This document shows positions 32,420 to 43,900 of a DNA stretch of 64,000 nt, one piece after another (positions within the stretch are counted from its first letter, which is position 1; each line of letters opens with the position of its first letter). The stretch spans positions 62,001 through 126,000 of the forward strand of contig CAXIUP010000012.1 in assembly GCA_964035015.1 (NCBI GenBank), in the 5' to 3' direction. The position numbers and the translations under genes were made by a program. The notes beneath the pieces were generated by a model. The model saw only the letters and a list, made by a program, of their open reading frames with translations. It did no database searches and was not told the DNA's origin. The DNA comes from Corallium rubrum (Eukaryota; Cnidaria; Anthozoa; Scleralcyonacea; Coralliidae).

Positions 32420-32669
32420 GTTCACTCTTCGGAACTCCGACCTCATTGAATATTCATAACTCATGAATTATTAAGGGTTACTTTCGCATAAAACCGGGTC
32501 CATTAAGCCCCGCACCTTACTACGATCAATCAACATTGCAATGTTGCGTAGGATTGTTGGAATTATTGCATATTGTTAAATGTACTGAACATATCATGCA
32601 AGAGAACATCTGGCTGTAAAAAATGTTTATTTTCCTTATTAATACCATTTTGTTAATTGTTTTTAATAC

Positions 32670-33842
32670 CATAATGTATTATTATACATCAACGATCTTC
32701 CAAATTGTTTAGAATATTCAAAGCCCTGATGTTTGCACAAATGTCACGGCTATAGGAAATTGCCCAGACCAAATTCAAATGAAATTAAACTCCAATTTAA
32801 CCAAAAATCACACTTGGCTAGTAGCGAATAAGTTGACATTAAATGTTTCTAAGACAGAATACATGATAATTGGGTCTCGTAATCAAATACATAACAAAAT
32901 TTACAGAAGACTCAAATATTACTATTGATGGTAAATCAGTTAAAAGAGTAAAAACTGCTAAAAGTCTAGGTGTGATAAGAGATGAGAAATTAAACTAGGA
33001 AAAAGATATTGACAGCATTAGCAAGAAAGTATCATAAAGTATTGGAGCCTTAAAACTTATTAAACCATATATTCCTAAAGAAAATTTGATTGATACCTAC
33101 AAATGATCTTGTTAAACCTTACTTTGATTACTGCTCTTTGGTCTGGGGTAATTGCAATGTGTTACTACAATTAAAATTACAGAAAATTGAGCAGCCAGAG
33201 TAATAAGTGGAGATAATTATGAAATTCGTTTGACAGATATTTCAAAAAAAAATTGAATTGGTATCCACTAAATTATTACTGACTTGAGCAGTTGCTGGTG
33301 TTGATGCACAAAATACTCAAAAATGATCCACCTAAAGCTATTACGGAGCTGTATCAAATTTCAGAAAACCAGGTTTACAATTTTCGAAGTAACAATAATA
33401 TGCTAATGTTGTCAAAACCCAAGTCAAATGCAATGAAATGCAGCTTTAGTTATGAAGCTGTCAAAATCTGGAATACTCTGCCATTACATCTTAAGAACAC
33501 CTCCCTTACTATAATTGAGTTAAAAACATTTTGCTTAATTACGACTAAATTATCTAAATAAAAGACTATTTACATTCTAACATTATTAAAATTATTAAAC
33601 TGGAAGGGAAAAAATCATTACTGGTACTTCAAGTTGTTTAAAATGGTACAATTTTCATCCTGAAAAGCCTCCCTGAGTTTAGTTTTAAAGTCTTTTAATA
33701 GGTTAGTTCTACACAGCCCTATGAAAATCCAACATTTTATAGTTTCTTCTTTCTCTTGGATTTTATTGTATTTGTAAATAGTTGATAGGCTACCATGTTT
33801 AAATATAGTCCAATAAATAAATAAACAAATAAAATAAATAAG
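32670..33842 (+). pseudogene. LINE reverse transcriptase C-terminal part and 3' tail
   Basis: Reading frames with several shifts show YINDLP at about 32,680, then the palm, where a short deletion near 32,735 removes the catalytic DD that should follow FA. The thumb segment WLVANKLTLNVSKTEYM follows, then AKSLGV. The region at 33,292-33,561 is an intact 89-residue frame with YNFRSNN, SFSYEAVKIWNTLPLHLKN and LKTF, the typical C-terminal block of CR1/Jockey-like RT proteins. An AATAAATA-rich tail at about 33,803-33,842 looks like the 3' end. Stops and frameshifts make it inactive. It probably belongs to the same LINE family as 25,996-26,185, with the virus-like element between, but the VPQG segment is missing from both. 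Confidence 0.8.
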
Positions 33843-35339
33843 TAGTCATAAGTATACAATGTTATTTAATAGGATAAAAATTTCGCTCGTGGACTACTAC
33901 AAGTTTTGCACATTGTTGCTCGATCATATGAAGCCAGTTTTGCTTTCTTAGAAGAAAATTTCATTTCTGTTCAGCAATGCACAGCCTTGTCAGTTTACAA
34001 AGCTGTTCACATTTTGTATTTTTGGTAATGACATTATGTTAAATTAGTTTAAAATTATTTTCTGTGAGGCGGTTCCATTGTTTTATAAATATTCTAGGTT
34101 TGTTGCAGTTTAATTGTTACATAAAGGACCTGGAGATAAATCAGAGCAGGGTTGTTTTTGATTACGTGGTCATATTAATAGTTATAATTAAAGTGTCTAT
34201 TTATTGTACAAAAGCAAGGGGCCACAACCATTTTGAGCTCGTTGTCGGACCAACAGCAAGCTAGCCCTCTTTCTTCGAAAAAAATGAGAACCAATTTAAG
34301 AACCGAAATAGCCTAAAATACCAGTAAATACCACTTCAATAAGAACCGTTTTAGGCTAACTCGAAAAATGGTGGTTCTTATACACGGGTTTTTACTGTAT
34401 TAAGAGGCTTTCAAAAACTTATCATCATTCCAACAACGTCTAGAGTACATCACATTTAAAAATGGACAACGATTCATACTTAAAATACTTACTGTAAGCT
34501 TGTAAAAACTTCTATTCTTGAAATAAATATTATCTCGCTGCTTGAATGATTTCCCTCAATCCATAGCATTGGCGTACATGAAGTAGTTGGTTTACAATTT
34601 TGGCGCAACATGTTTTTTTCATCGCGGGCGGATCTCTAACGGTTGATTAGCGAGAGAGTTTTGCAACGAGTGGATGTGTTTCATGCTTGACATGGAACTG
34701 CTTGCGAGCACTTCTGAGTTTCCACATTGTCGTGTTCTAGCTGGTGAGGACATCATAAAGACCGATGATACCGATCTCCTGATCTTGTAGAAGAACTTAC
34801 AGATCTAATTGGGGAGGCTGTCACGACAGGAAACTAGGAGCGTCCGCCATGTTGTAAAACATAAACTTGTCCCTAGCTCGATAAGTGTCGAAGACAAGAA
34901 ATTTTTAAAACTTAGAAACATAAGTGTGAATGTCTAATCTCTCGCTTAGGTTGTATTTGGCTTTCCCTTTTGGACTTCCGGTTTTAGTTAGGTATAATTG
35001 CCCTCGTTTTTAAAATTGGGCTACGGCTCATGCCATTTTTACGGCAGAGTACTTATATTGCATATAATAAATTCTTTTTCCTGAGCAAAGTCACTGTCAA
35101 AATGATTGGAGGACTGTCGGTAACACTTGTAGATAAAAATAATCTTCACTGATGTCACAGAAATGGTTTGAAAAGACACTTTCAAAAGCAGTATAAATTA
35201 AGACGAGTCACTTTCAGATCGACGGCACCACAGGCAGCCCAAAACGTGTAATCCACCTTTAGATTAGCGTTGTGCAGATTGACAGCATAAGCTATGACGG
35301 TTTAATTTAAACAAAATGTAATTTAAAATCTGTATTGCA
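33843..35339. other. unassigned spacer without recognised gene
   Basis: About 1.5 kb of low-copy-looking DNA between the LINE tail and the 128-bp satellite. The only open frame of note (34,064-34,264, 66 residues) has no recognisable motif. I see no tRNA, tandem repeat or transposon end here. Short inverted matches such as AAGAACCG and CGGTTCTT between 34,290 and 34,390 may be a small hairpin. Confidence 0.5.
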
Positions 35340-35385
35340 TATTCGGGTTGAGCGTCTCGCGCGCTTTCCAAAAATAGGTGTCTCA
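35340..35385 (-). repeat. truncated 128-bp satellite monomer, subtype B orientation
   Basis: ATTCGGGTTGAGCG, CTCGCGCGC and TTTCCAAAAAT match the B-type monomer of 40.9-49.0 kb as written on the plus strand (GGGTTGAG rather than A-type GGGTAGAG). It is inverted relative to the adjacent A array. It directly precedes the pentanucleotide palindrome. Confidence 0.8.
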
Positions 35386-35387
35386 CA

Positions 35388-35645
35388 GAGTAGAGTAGAG
35401 TAGAGTAGAGTAGAGTAGAGTAGAGTAGAGTAGAGTAGAGTAGAGTAGAGTAGAGTAGAGTAGAGTAGAGAGTAGAGTAGAGTAGAGTAGAGTAGAGTAT
35501 TCTGAGCTACTCTACTCTACTCTACTCTATTCTGCTCTACTCTACTCTACTCTACTCTACTCTACTCTACTCTACTCTACTCTACTCTACTCTACTCTAC
35601 TCTACTCCACTCTACTCTACTCTATGTTACCCCACTCTACTCTAC
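35388..35645. repeat. pentanucleotide (TAGAG)n / (CTCTA)n palindrome
   Basis: About 110 bp of TAGAG repeats are followed, after a short TATTCTGAGC centre near 35,500, by about 140 bp of the complementary CTCTA repeats. The whole can fold into a long hairpin or cruciform. Satellite DNA on its two sides is in opposite orientation, so the inversion point is here. Confidence 0.93.
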
Positions 35646-38600
35646 GAAACCAAACACGGTTTCGTCCCCAGGCCCCGAAACGCACATTTTTGGAAAGGCC
35701 GCGAGGCGCTCTACCCGAATTTCGAGGTTTGGTCCCATGGGACCCAAACGCGTGGGCGTGGCAGCCCAAATAAGGTCAAAAACACGGTTTAGTCCCCAGG
35801 CCCCGAAACGCACATTTTTGGAAAGGCCGCGAGGCGCTCTACCCGAATTTCGAGGTTTGGTCCCATGGGACCCAAACGCGTGGGCGTGGCAGCCCAAATA
35901 AGGTCAAAAACACGGTTTAGTCCCCAGGCCCCGAAACGCACATTTTTGGAAAGGCCGCGAGGCGCTCTACCCGAATTTCGAGGTTTGGTCCCATGGGACC
36001 CAAACGCGTGGGCGTGGCAGCCCAAATAAGGTCAAAAACACGGTTTAGTCCCCAGGCGCCGAAACACACATTTTTGGAAAGGCCGCGAGGCGCTCTACCC
36101 GAATTTCGAGGTTTGGTCCCATGGGACCCAAACGCGTGGGCGTGGCAGCCCAAATAAGGTCAAAAACACGGTTTAGTCCCCAGGCCCCGAAACACACATT
36201 TTTGGAAAGGCCGCGAGGCGCTCTACCCGAATTTCGAGGTTTGGTCCCATGGGACCCAAACGCGTGGGCGTGGCAGCCCAAATAAGGTCAAAAACACGGT
36301 TTAGTCCCCAGGCCCCGAAACGCACATTTTTGGAAAGGCCGCGAGGCGCTCTACCCGAATTTCGAGGTTTGGTCCCATGGGACCCAAACGCGTGGGCGTG
36401 GCAGCCCAAATAAGGTCAAAAACACGGTTTAGTCCCCAGGCGCCGAACACGCCATTTTTGGAAAGGCCGCGAGGCGCTCTACCGAATTTGAAGGTTTGGT
36501 CCCATGGGACCCAAACGCGTGGGCGTGGCAGCCCAAATAAGGTCAAAAACACGGTTTAGTCCCCAGGCCCCGAAACACACATTTTTGGAAAGGCCGCGAG
36601 GCGCTCTACCCGAATTTCGAGGTTTGGTCCCATGGGACCCAAACGCGTGGGCGTGGCAGCCCAAATAAGGTCAAAAACACGGTTTAGTCCCCAGGCGCCG
36701 AAACGCACATTTTTGGAAAGGCCGCGAGGCGTGCTACGCGAATTTGAAGGTTTGGTCCCATGGGACACAAACGCGTGGGCGTGGCAGCCCAAATAAGGTC
36801 AAAAACACGGTTTAGTCCCCAGGCCCCGAAACACATTTTTGGAAAGGCCGCGAGGCGCTCTACCGAATTTGAGGTTTGGTCCCATGGGACCCAAACGCGT
36901 GGGCGTGGCAGCCCAAATAAGGTCAAAAACACGGTTTAGTCCCCAGGCGCCGAAACACACATTTTTGGAAAGGCCGCGAGGCGCTCTACCCGAATTTCGA
37001 GGTTTGGTCCCATGGGACCAAAACGCGTGGGCGTGGCAGCCCAAATAAGGTCAAAAACACGGTTTAGTCCCCAGGCGCCGAAACACACATTTTTGGAAAG
37101 GCCGCGAGGCGCTCTACGCGAATTTCGAGGTTTGGTCCCATGGGACCCAAACGCGTGGGCGTGGCAGCCCAAATAAGGTCAAAAACACGGTTTCGTCCCC
37201 AGGCCCCGAAACGCGCATTTTTGGAAAGGCCGCGAGGCGCTCTACCCGAATTTCGAGGTTTGGTCCCATGGGACCCAAACGCGTGGGCGTGGCAGCCCAA
37301 ATAAGGTCAAAAACACGGTTTAGTCCCCAGGCCCCGAAACACACATTTTTGGAAAGGCCGCGAGGCGCTCTACCCGAATTTCGAGGTTTGGTCCCATGGG
37401 ACCCAAACGCGTGGGCGTGGCAGCCCAAATAAGGTCAAAAACACGGTTTAGTCCCCAGGCGCCGAAACACACATTTTTGGAAAGGCCGCGAGGCGCTCTA
37501 CCGAATTTGAGGTTTGGTCCCATGGGACCCAAACGCGTGGGCGTGGCAGCCCAAATAAGGTCAAAAACACGGTTTAGTCCCCAGGCGCCGAAACGCACAT
37601 TTTTGGAAAGGCCGCGAGGCGCTCTACCCGAATTTCGAGGTTTGGTCCCATGGGACCCAAACGCGTGGGCGTGGCAGCCCAAATAAGGTCAAAAACACGG
37701 TTTAGTCCCCAGGCGCCGAAACACACATTTTTGGAAAGGCCGCGAGGCGCTCTACCCGAATTTCGAGGTTTGGTCCCATGGGACCAAAACGCGTGGGCGT
37801 GGCAGCCCAAATAAGGTCAAAAACACGGTTTAGTCCCCAGGCCCGAAACACACATTTTTGGAAAGGCCGCGAGGCGTCTACCCGAATTTCGAGGTTTGGT
37901 CCCATGGGACCCAAACGCGTGGGCGTGGCAGCCCAAATAAGGTCAAAAACACGGTTTAGTCCCCAGGCCCCGACACACATTTTTGGAAAGGCCGCGAGGC
38001 GCTCTACCCGAATTTCGAGGTTTGGTCCCATGGGACCCAAACGCGTGGGCGTGGCAGCCCAAATAAGGTCAAAAACACGGTTTAGTCCCCAGGCCCCGAA
38101 ACACACATTTTTGGAAAGGCCGCGAGGCGCTCTACCCGAATTTCGAGGTTTGGTCCCATGGGACCCAAACGCGTGGGCGTGGCAGCCCAAATAAGGTCAA
38201 AAACACGGTTTAGTCCCCAGGCGCCGAAACACACATTTTTGGAAAGGCCGCGAGGCGTCTACCCGAATTTCGAGGTTTGGTCCCATGGGACCCAAAACGC
38301 GTGGGCGTGGCAGCCCAAATAAGGTCAAAAACACCGGTTTAGTCCCCAGGCCCGAACACACACATTTTTGGAAAGGCCGCGAGGCGCTCTACCCGAATTT
38401 CGAGGTTTGGTCCCATGGGACCCAAATAATGTGGGCGTGGCAGCCCAAATAAGGTCAAAAACACGGTTTAGTCCCCAGGCCCGAAACACACATTTTTGGA
38501 AAGGCCGCGAGGCGCTCTACCCGAATTTGAAGGTTTGGTCCCATGGGACCCAAACGCGTGGGCGTGGCAGCCCAAATAAGGTCAAAAACACGGTTTAGTC

Positions 38601-40918
38601 CCCAGGCCCGACACACATATTTTTGGAAAGGCCGCGAGGCGCTCTACCCGAATTTCGAGGTTTGGTCCCATGGGACCCAAACGCGTGGGCGTGGCAGCCC
38701 AAATAAGGTCAAAAACACGGTTTAGTCCCCAGGCCCCGAAACACACATTTTTGGAAAGGCCGCGAGGCGTCTACCCGAATTTCGAGGTTTGGTCCCATGG
38801 GACCCAAACGCGTGGGCGTGGCAGCCCAAATAAGGTCAAAAACACGGTTTAGTCCCCAGGCCCCGAAACACACATTTTTGGAAAGGCCGCGAGGCGCTCT
38901 ACCCGAATTTCGAGGTTTGGTCCCATGGGACCCAAACGCGTGGGCGTGGCAGCCCAAATAAGGTCAAAAACACGGTTTAGTCCCCAGGCCCCGAAACACA
39001 CATTTTTGGAAAGGCCGCGAGGCGTGCTCTACCCGAATTTCGAGGTTTGGTCCCATGGGACCCAAACGCGTGGGCGTGGCAGCCCAAATAAGGTCAAAAA
39101 CACGGTTTAGTCCCCAGGCGCCGACACACATTTTTGGAAAGGCCGCGAGGCGCTCTACCCGAATTTCGAGGTTTGGTCCCATGGGACCCAAACGCGTGGG
39201 CGTGGCAGCCCAAATAAGGTCAAAAACACGGTTTAGTCCCCAGGCCCCGAAACACACATTTTTGGAAAGGCCGCGAGGCGTCTACCCGAATTTCGAGGTT
39301 TGGTCCCATGGGACCCAAACGCGTGGGCGTGGCAGCCCAAATAAGGTCAAAAACACCGTTTAGTCCCCAGGCGCCGACACACATATTTTTGGAAAGGCCG
39401 CGAGGCGTGCTACGCGAATTTGAAGGTTTGGTCCCATGGGACCCAAACGCGTGGGCGTGGCAGCCCAAATAAGGTCAAAAACACGGTTTAGTCCCCAGGC
39501 CCCGAGACACACATTTTTGGAAAGCCCGCGAGGCGGTCTACCCTAATTTCGAGGTTTGGTCCCCTGGGACCCAAACGCGTGGGCGTGGCAGCCCAAATAA
39601 GGTCAAAAACACGGTTTAGTCCCCAGGCCCCGAGACACACATTTTTGGAAAGCCCGCGAGGCGGTCTACCCTAATTTCGAGGTTTGGTCCCCTGGGACAA
39701 ACGCGTGGGCGTGGCAGCCCAAATAAGGTCAAAAACACGGTTTAGTCCCCAGGCCCGAAACACACATTTTTGGAAAGGCCGCGAGGCGTCTACCCGAATT
39801 TCGAGGTTTGGTCCCATGGGACCCAAACGCGTGGGCGTGGCAGCCCAAATAAGGTCAAAAACACGGTTTAGTCCCCAGGCCCCGACACACATTTTTGGAA
39901 AGGCCGCGAGGCGCTCTACCCGAATTTCGAGGTTTGGTCCCATGGGACCAAAACGCGTGGGCGTGGCAGCCCAAATAAGGTCAAAAACACGGTTTAGTCC
40001 CCAGGCCCGAAACACATTTTTGGAAAGGCCGCGAGGCGCTCTACCCGAATTTCGAGGTTTGGTCCCATGGGACCCAAACGCGTGGGCGTGGCAGCCCAAA
40101 TAAGGTCAAAAACACGGTTTAGTCCCCAGGCCCCGAAACACATATTTTTGGAAAGGCCGCGAGGCGCTCTACCCGAATTTCGAGGTTTGGTCCCATGGGA
40201 CACAAAACGCGTGGGCGTGGCAGCCCAAATAAGGTCAAAAACACGGTTTAGTCCCCAGGCCCCGAAACACACATTTTTGGAAAGGCCGCGAGGCGCTCTA
40301 CCCGAATTTCGAGGTTTGGTCCCATGGGACACAAACGCGTGGGCGTGGCAGCCCAAATAAGGTCAAAAACACGGTTTAGTCCCCAGGCCCCGACACACAT
40401 TTTTGGAAAGGCCGCGAGGCGCTCTACCCGAATTTCGAGGTTTGGTCCCATGGGACCCAAACGCGTGGGCGTGGCAGCCCAAATAAGGTCAAAAACACGG
40501 TTTAGTCCCCAGGCCCCGAAACACACATATTTTTGGAAAGGCCGCGAGGCGCTCTACCCGAATTTCGAGGTTTGGTCCCATGGGACCCAAACGCGTGGGC
40601 GTGGCAGCCCAAATAAGGTCAAAAACACGGTTTAGTCCCCAGGCCCCGAAACGCACATTTTTGGAAAGGCCGCGAGGCGCTCTACCCGAATTTCGAGGTT
40701 TGGTCCCATGGGACCCAAACGCGTGGGCGTGGCAGCCCAAATAAGGTCAAAAACACGGTTTAGTCCCCAGGCCCCGAAACACATTTTTGGAAAGGCCGCG
40801 AGGCGCTCTACCGAATTTCGAGGTTTGGTCCCATGGGACCCAAACGCGTGGGCGTGGCAGCCCAAATAAGGTCAAAAACACGGTTTAGTCCCCAGGCCCC
40901 GAAACGCACATTTTTGGA
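35646..40918 (+). repeat. 128-bp satellite array A, about 41 monomers
   Basis: Monomers carry AACACGGTTTAGTCCCC, TTTTTGGAAAGGCCGCG, a GGTCCCATGGGACC palindrome, CGCGTGGGCGTGGC and CAAATAAGGTC. Period is 128 bp at the left and drifts to 126-130 through small indels (CGCTCTACC against CGTCTACCC, poly-C and CA length). Variation between monomers is clearly higher than in array B. The many 60-160-residue frames on both strands arise from a near multiple of three and are not genes. Confidence 0.95.
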
Positions 40919-40921
40919 AAC

Positions 40922-43900
40922 TCCAAAAATGTGTGTTTCGGGGCCTGGGGACTAAAGCGTGTTTTTGACCTTATTTGGGCTGCCACGCCCACAGTTTTAG
41001 GTCCCATGGGACCAAACCTCGAAATTCGGGTTGAGCGCCTCGCGGGCTTTCCAAAAATGTGTGTTTCGGGGCCTGGGGACTAAAGCGTGTTTTTGACCTT
41101 ATTTGGGCTGCCACGCCCACAGTTTTAGGTCCCGTGGGACCAAACCTCGAAATTCGGGTTGAGCGCCTCGCGGGCTTTCCAAAAATGTGTGTTTCGGGGC
41201 CTGGGGACTAAAGCGTGTTTTTGACCTTATTTGGGCTGCCACGCCCACAGTTTTAGGTCCCATGGGACCAAACCTCGAAATTCGGGTTGAGCGCCTCGCG
41301 GGCTTTCCAAAAATGTGTGTTTCGGGGCCTGGGGACTAAAGCGTGTTTTTGACCTTATTTGGGCTGCCACGCCCACAGTTTTAGGTCCCGTGGGACCAAA
41401 CCTCGAAATTCGGGTTGAGCGCCTCGCGGGCTTTCCAAAAATGTGTGTTTCGGGGCCTGGGGACTAAAGCGTGTTTTTGACCTTATTTGGGCTGCCACGC
41501 CCACAGTTTTAGGTCCCATGGGACCAAACCTCGAAATTCGGGTTGAGCGCCTCGCGGGCTTTCCAAAAATGTGTGTTTCGGGGCCTGGGGACTAAAGCGT
41601 GTTTTTGACCTTATTTGGGCTGCCACGCCCACAGTTTTAGGTCCCGTGGGACCAAACCTCGAAATTCGGGTTGAGCGCCTCGCGGGCTTTCCAAAAATGT
41701 GTGTTTCGGGGCCTGGGGACTAAAGCGTGTTTTTGACCTTATTTGGGCTGCCACGCCCACAGTTTTAGGTCCCATGGGACCAAACCTCGAAATTCGGGTT
41801 GAGCGCCTCGCGGGCTTTCCAAAAATGTGTGTTTCGGGGCCTGGGGACTAAAGCGTGTTTTTGACCTTATTTGGGCTGCCACGCCCACAGTTTTAGGTCC
41901 CATGGGACCAAACCTCGAAATTCGGGTTGAGCGCCTCGCGGGCTTTCCAAAAATGTGTGTTTCGGGGCCTGGGGACTAAAGCGTGTTTTTGACCTTATTT
42001 GGGCTGCCACGCCCACAGTTTTAGGTCCCATGGGACCAAACCTCGAAATTCGGGTTGAGCGCCTCGCGGGCTTTCCAAAAATGTGTGTTTCGGGGCCTGG
42101 GGACTAAAGCGTGTTTTTGACCTTATTTGGGCTGCCACGCCCACAGTTTTAGGTCCCATGGGACCAAACCTCGAAATTCGGGTTGAGCGCCTCGCGGGCT
42201 TTCCAAAAATGTGTGTTTCGGGGCCTGGGGACTAAAGCGTGTTTTTGACCTTATTTGGGCTGCCACGCCCACAGTTTTAGGTCCCGTGGGACCAAACCTC
42301 GAAATTCGGGTTGAGCGCCTCGCGGGCTTTCCAAAAATGTGTGTTTCGGGGCCTGGGGACTAAAGCGTGTTTTTGACCTTATTTGGGCTGCCACGCCCAC
42401 AGTTTTAGGTCCCATGGGACCAAACCTCGAAATTCGGGTTGAGCGCCTCGCGGGCTTTCCAAAAATGTGTGTTTCGGGGCCTGGGGACTAAAGCGTGTTT
42501 TTGACCTTATTTGGGCTGCCACGCCCACAGTTTTAGGTCCCGTGGGACCAAACCTCGAAATTCGGGTTGAGCGCCTCGCGGGCTTTCCAAAAATGTGTGT
42601 TTCGGGGCCTGGGGACTAAAGCGTGTTTTTGACCTTATTTGGGCTGCCACGCCCACAGTTTTAGGTCCCATGGGACCAAACCTCGAAATTCGGGTTGAGC
42701 GCCTCGCGGGCTTTCCAAAAATGTGTGTTTCGGGGCCTGGGGACTAAAGCGTGTTTTTGACCTTATTTGGGCTGCCACGCCCACAGTTTTAGGTCCCGTG
42801 GGACCAAACCTCGAAATTCGGGTTGAGCGCCTCGCGGGCTTTCCAAAAATGTGTGTTTCGGGGCCTGGGGACTAAAGCGTGTTTTTGACCTTATTTGGGC
42901 TGCCACGCCCACAGTTTTAGGTCCCATGGGACCAAACCTCGAAATTCGGGTTGAGCGCCTCGCGGGCTTTCCAAAAATGTGTGTTTCGGGGCCTGGGGAC
43001 TAAAGCGTGTTTTTGACCTTATTTGGGCTGCCACGCCCACAGTTTTAGGTCCCGTGGGACCAAACCTCGAAATTCGGGTTGAGCGCCTCGCGGGCTTTCC
43101 AAAAATGTGTGTTTCGGGGCCTGGGGACTAAAGCGTGTTTTTGACCTTATTTGGGCTGCCACGCCCACAGTTTTAGGTCCCATGGGACCAAACCTCGAAA
43201 TTCGGGTTGAGCGCCTCGCGGGCTTTCCAAAAATGTGTGTTTCGGGGCCTGGGGACTAAAGCGTGTTTTTGACCTTATTTGGGCTGCCACGCCCACAGTT
43301 TTAGGTCCCGTGGGACCAAACCTCGAAATTCGGGTTGAGCGCCTCGCGGGCTTTCCAAAAATGTGTGTTTCGGGGCCTGGGGACTAAAGCGTGTTTTTGA
43401 CCTTATTTGGGCTGCCACGCCCACAGTTTTAGGTCCCATGGGACCAAACCTCGAAATTCGGGTTGAGCGCCTCGCGGGCTTTCCAAAAATGTGTGTTTCG
43501 GGGCCTGGGGACTAAAGCGTGTTTTTGACCTTATTTGGGCTGCCACGCCCACAGTTTTAGGTCCCATGGGACCAAACCTCGAAATTCGGGTTGAGCGCCT
43601 CGCGGGCTTTCCAAAAATGTGTGTTTCGGGGCCTGGGGACTAAAGCGTGTTTTTGACCTTATTTGGGCTGCCACGCCCACAGTTTTAGGTCCCGTGGGAC
43701 CAAACCTCGAAATTCGGGTTGAGCGCCTCGCGGGCTTTCCAAAAATGTGTGTTTCGGGGCCTGGGGACTAAAGCGTGTTTTTGACCTTATTTGGGCTGCC
43801 ACGCCCACAGTTTTAGGTCCCATGGGACCAAACCTCGAAATTCGGGTTGAGCGCCTCGCGGGCTTTCCAAAAATGTGTGTTTCGGGGCCTGGGGACTAAA

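Larger units (their letters stand above)
26265..32521. mobile_element. Polinton/adintovirus-like palindromic element with long TIRs
   Basis: The two ends are inverted copies: 26,265-28,830 and 29,893-32,521 are more than 99% identical by eye, with one extra 63-bp unit in the right one. Both outer ends read AGTAAGGTGCGGGG inward, and AGT-type ends are usual for Polintons. Each TIR carries a multi-gene cassette, and the unique centre holds two zinc-finger genes. No DNA polymerase B, integrase, protease, ATPase or capsid gene is present, so on its own it would be a defective or non-autonomous form. The 6-bp flanks (AATAGT and ACGATC) do not match, so no target-site duplication is visible. It lies between two pieces of LINE sequence of the same type. 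Confidence 0.6.
29893..32521 (-). repeat. virus-like TIR, copy 2
   Basis: Inverted copy of 26,265-28,830, 2,629 bp long. The excess is one 63-bp minisatellite unit. Small differences include AGTAACCC against AGTAAGCCC near the terminus, one base in a poly-A run before the 46-residue ORF, and one codon in the Bcl-2-like gene. The outer flank (ACGATCAATC) is unlike that of copies 1 and 3. Confidence 0.92.

Noticed and set aside
34064-34264. 66-residue ORF
   Set aside because: No motif, low complexity and no supporting context. Likely chance.
35637-40865. Many 60-160-residue frames in the 128-bp satellite on both strands
   Set aside because: They overlap each other in opposite strands, reappear every 128 bp and vary with single-base indels. 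They are products of tandem repetition.
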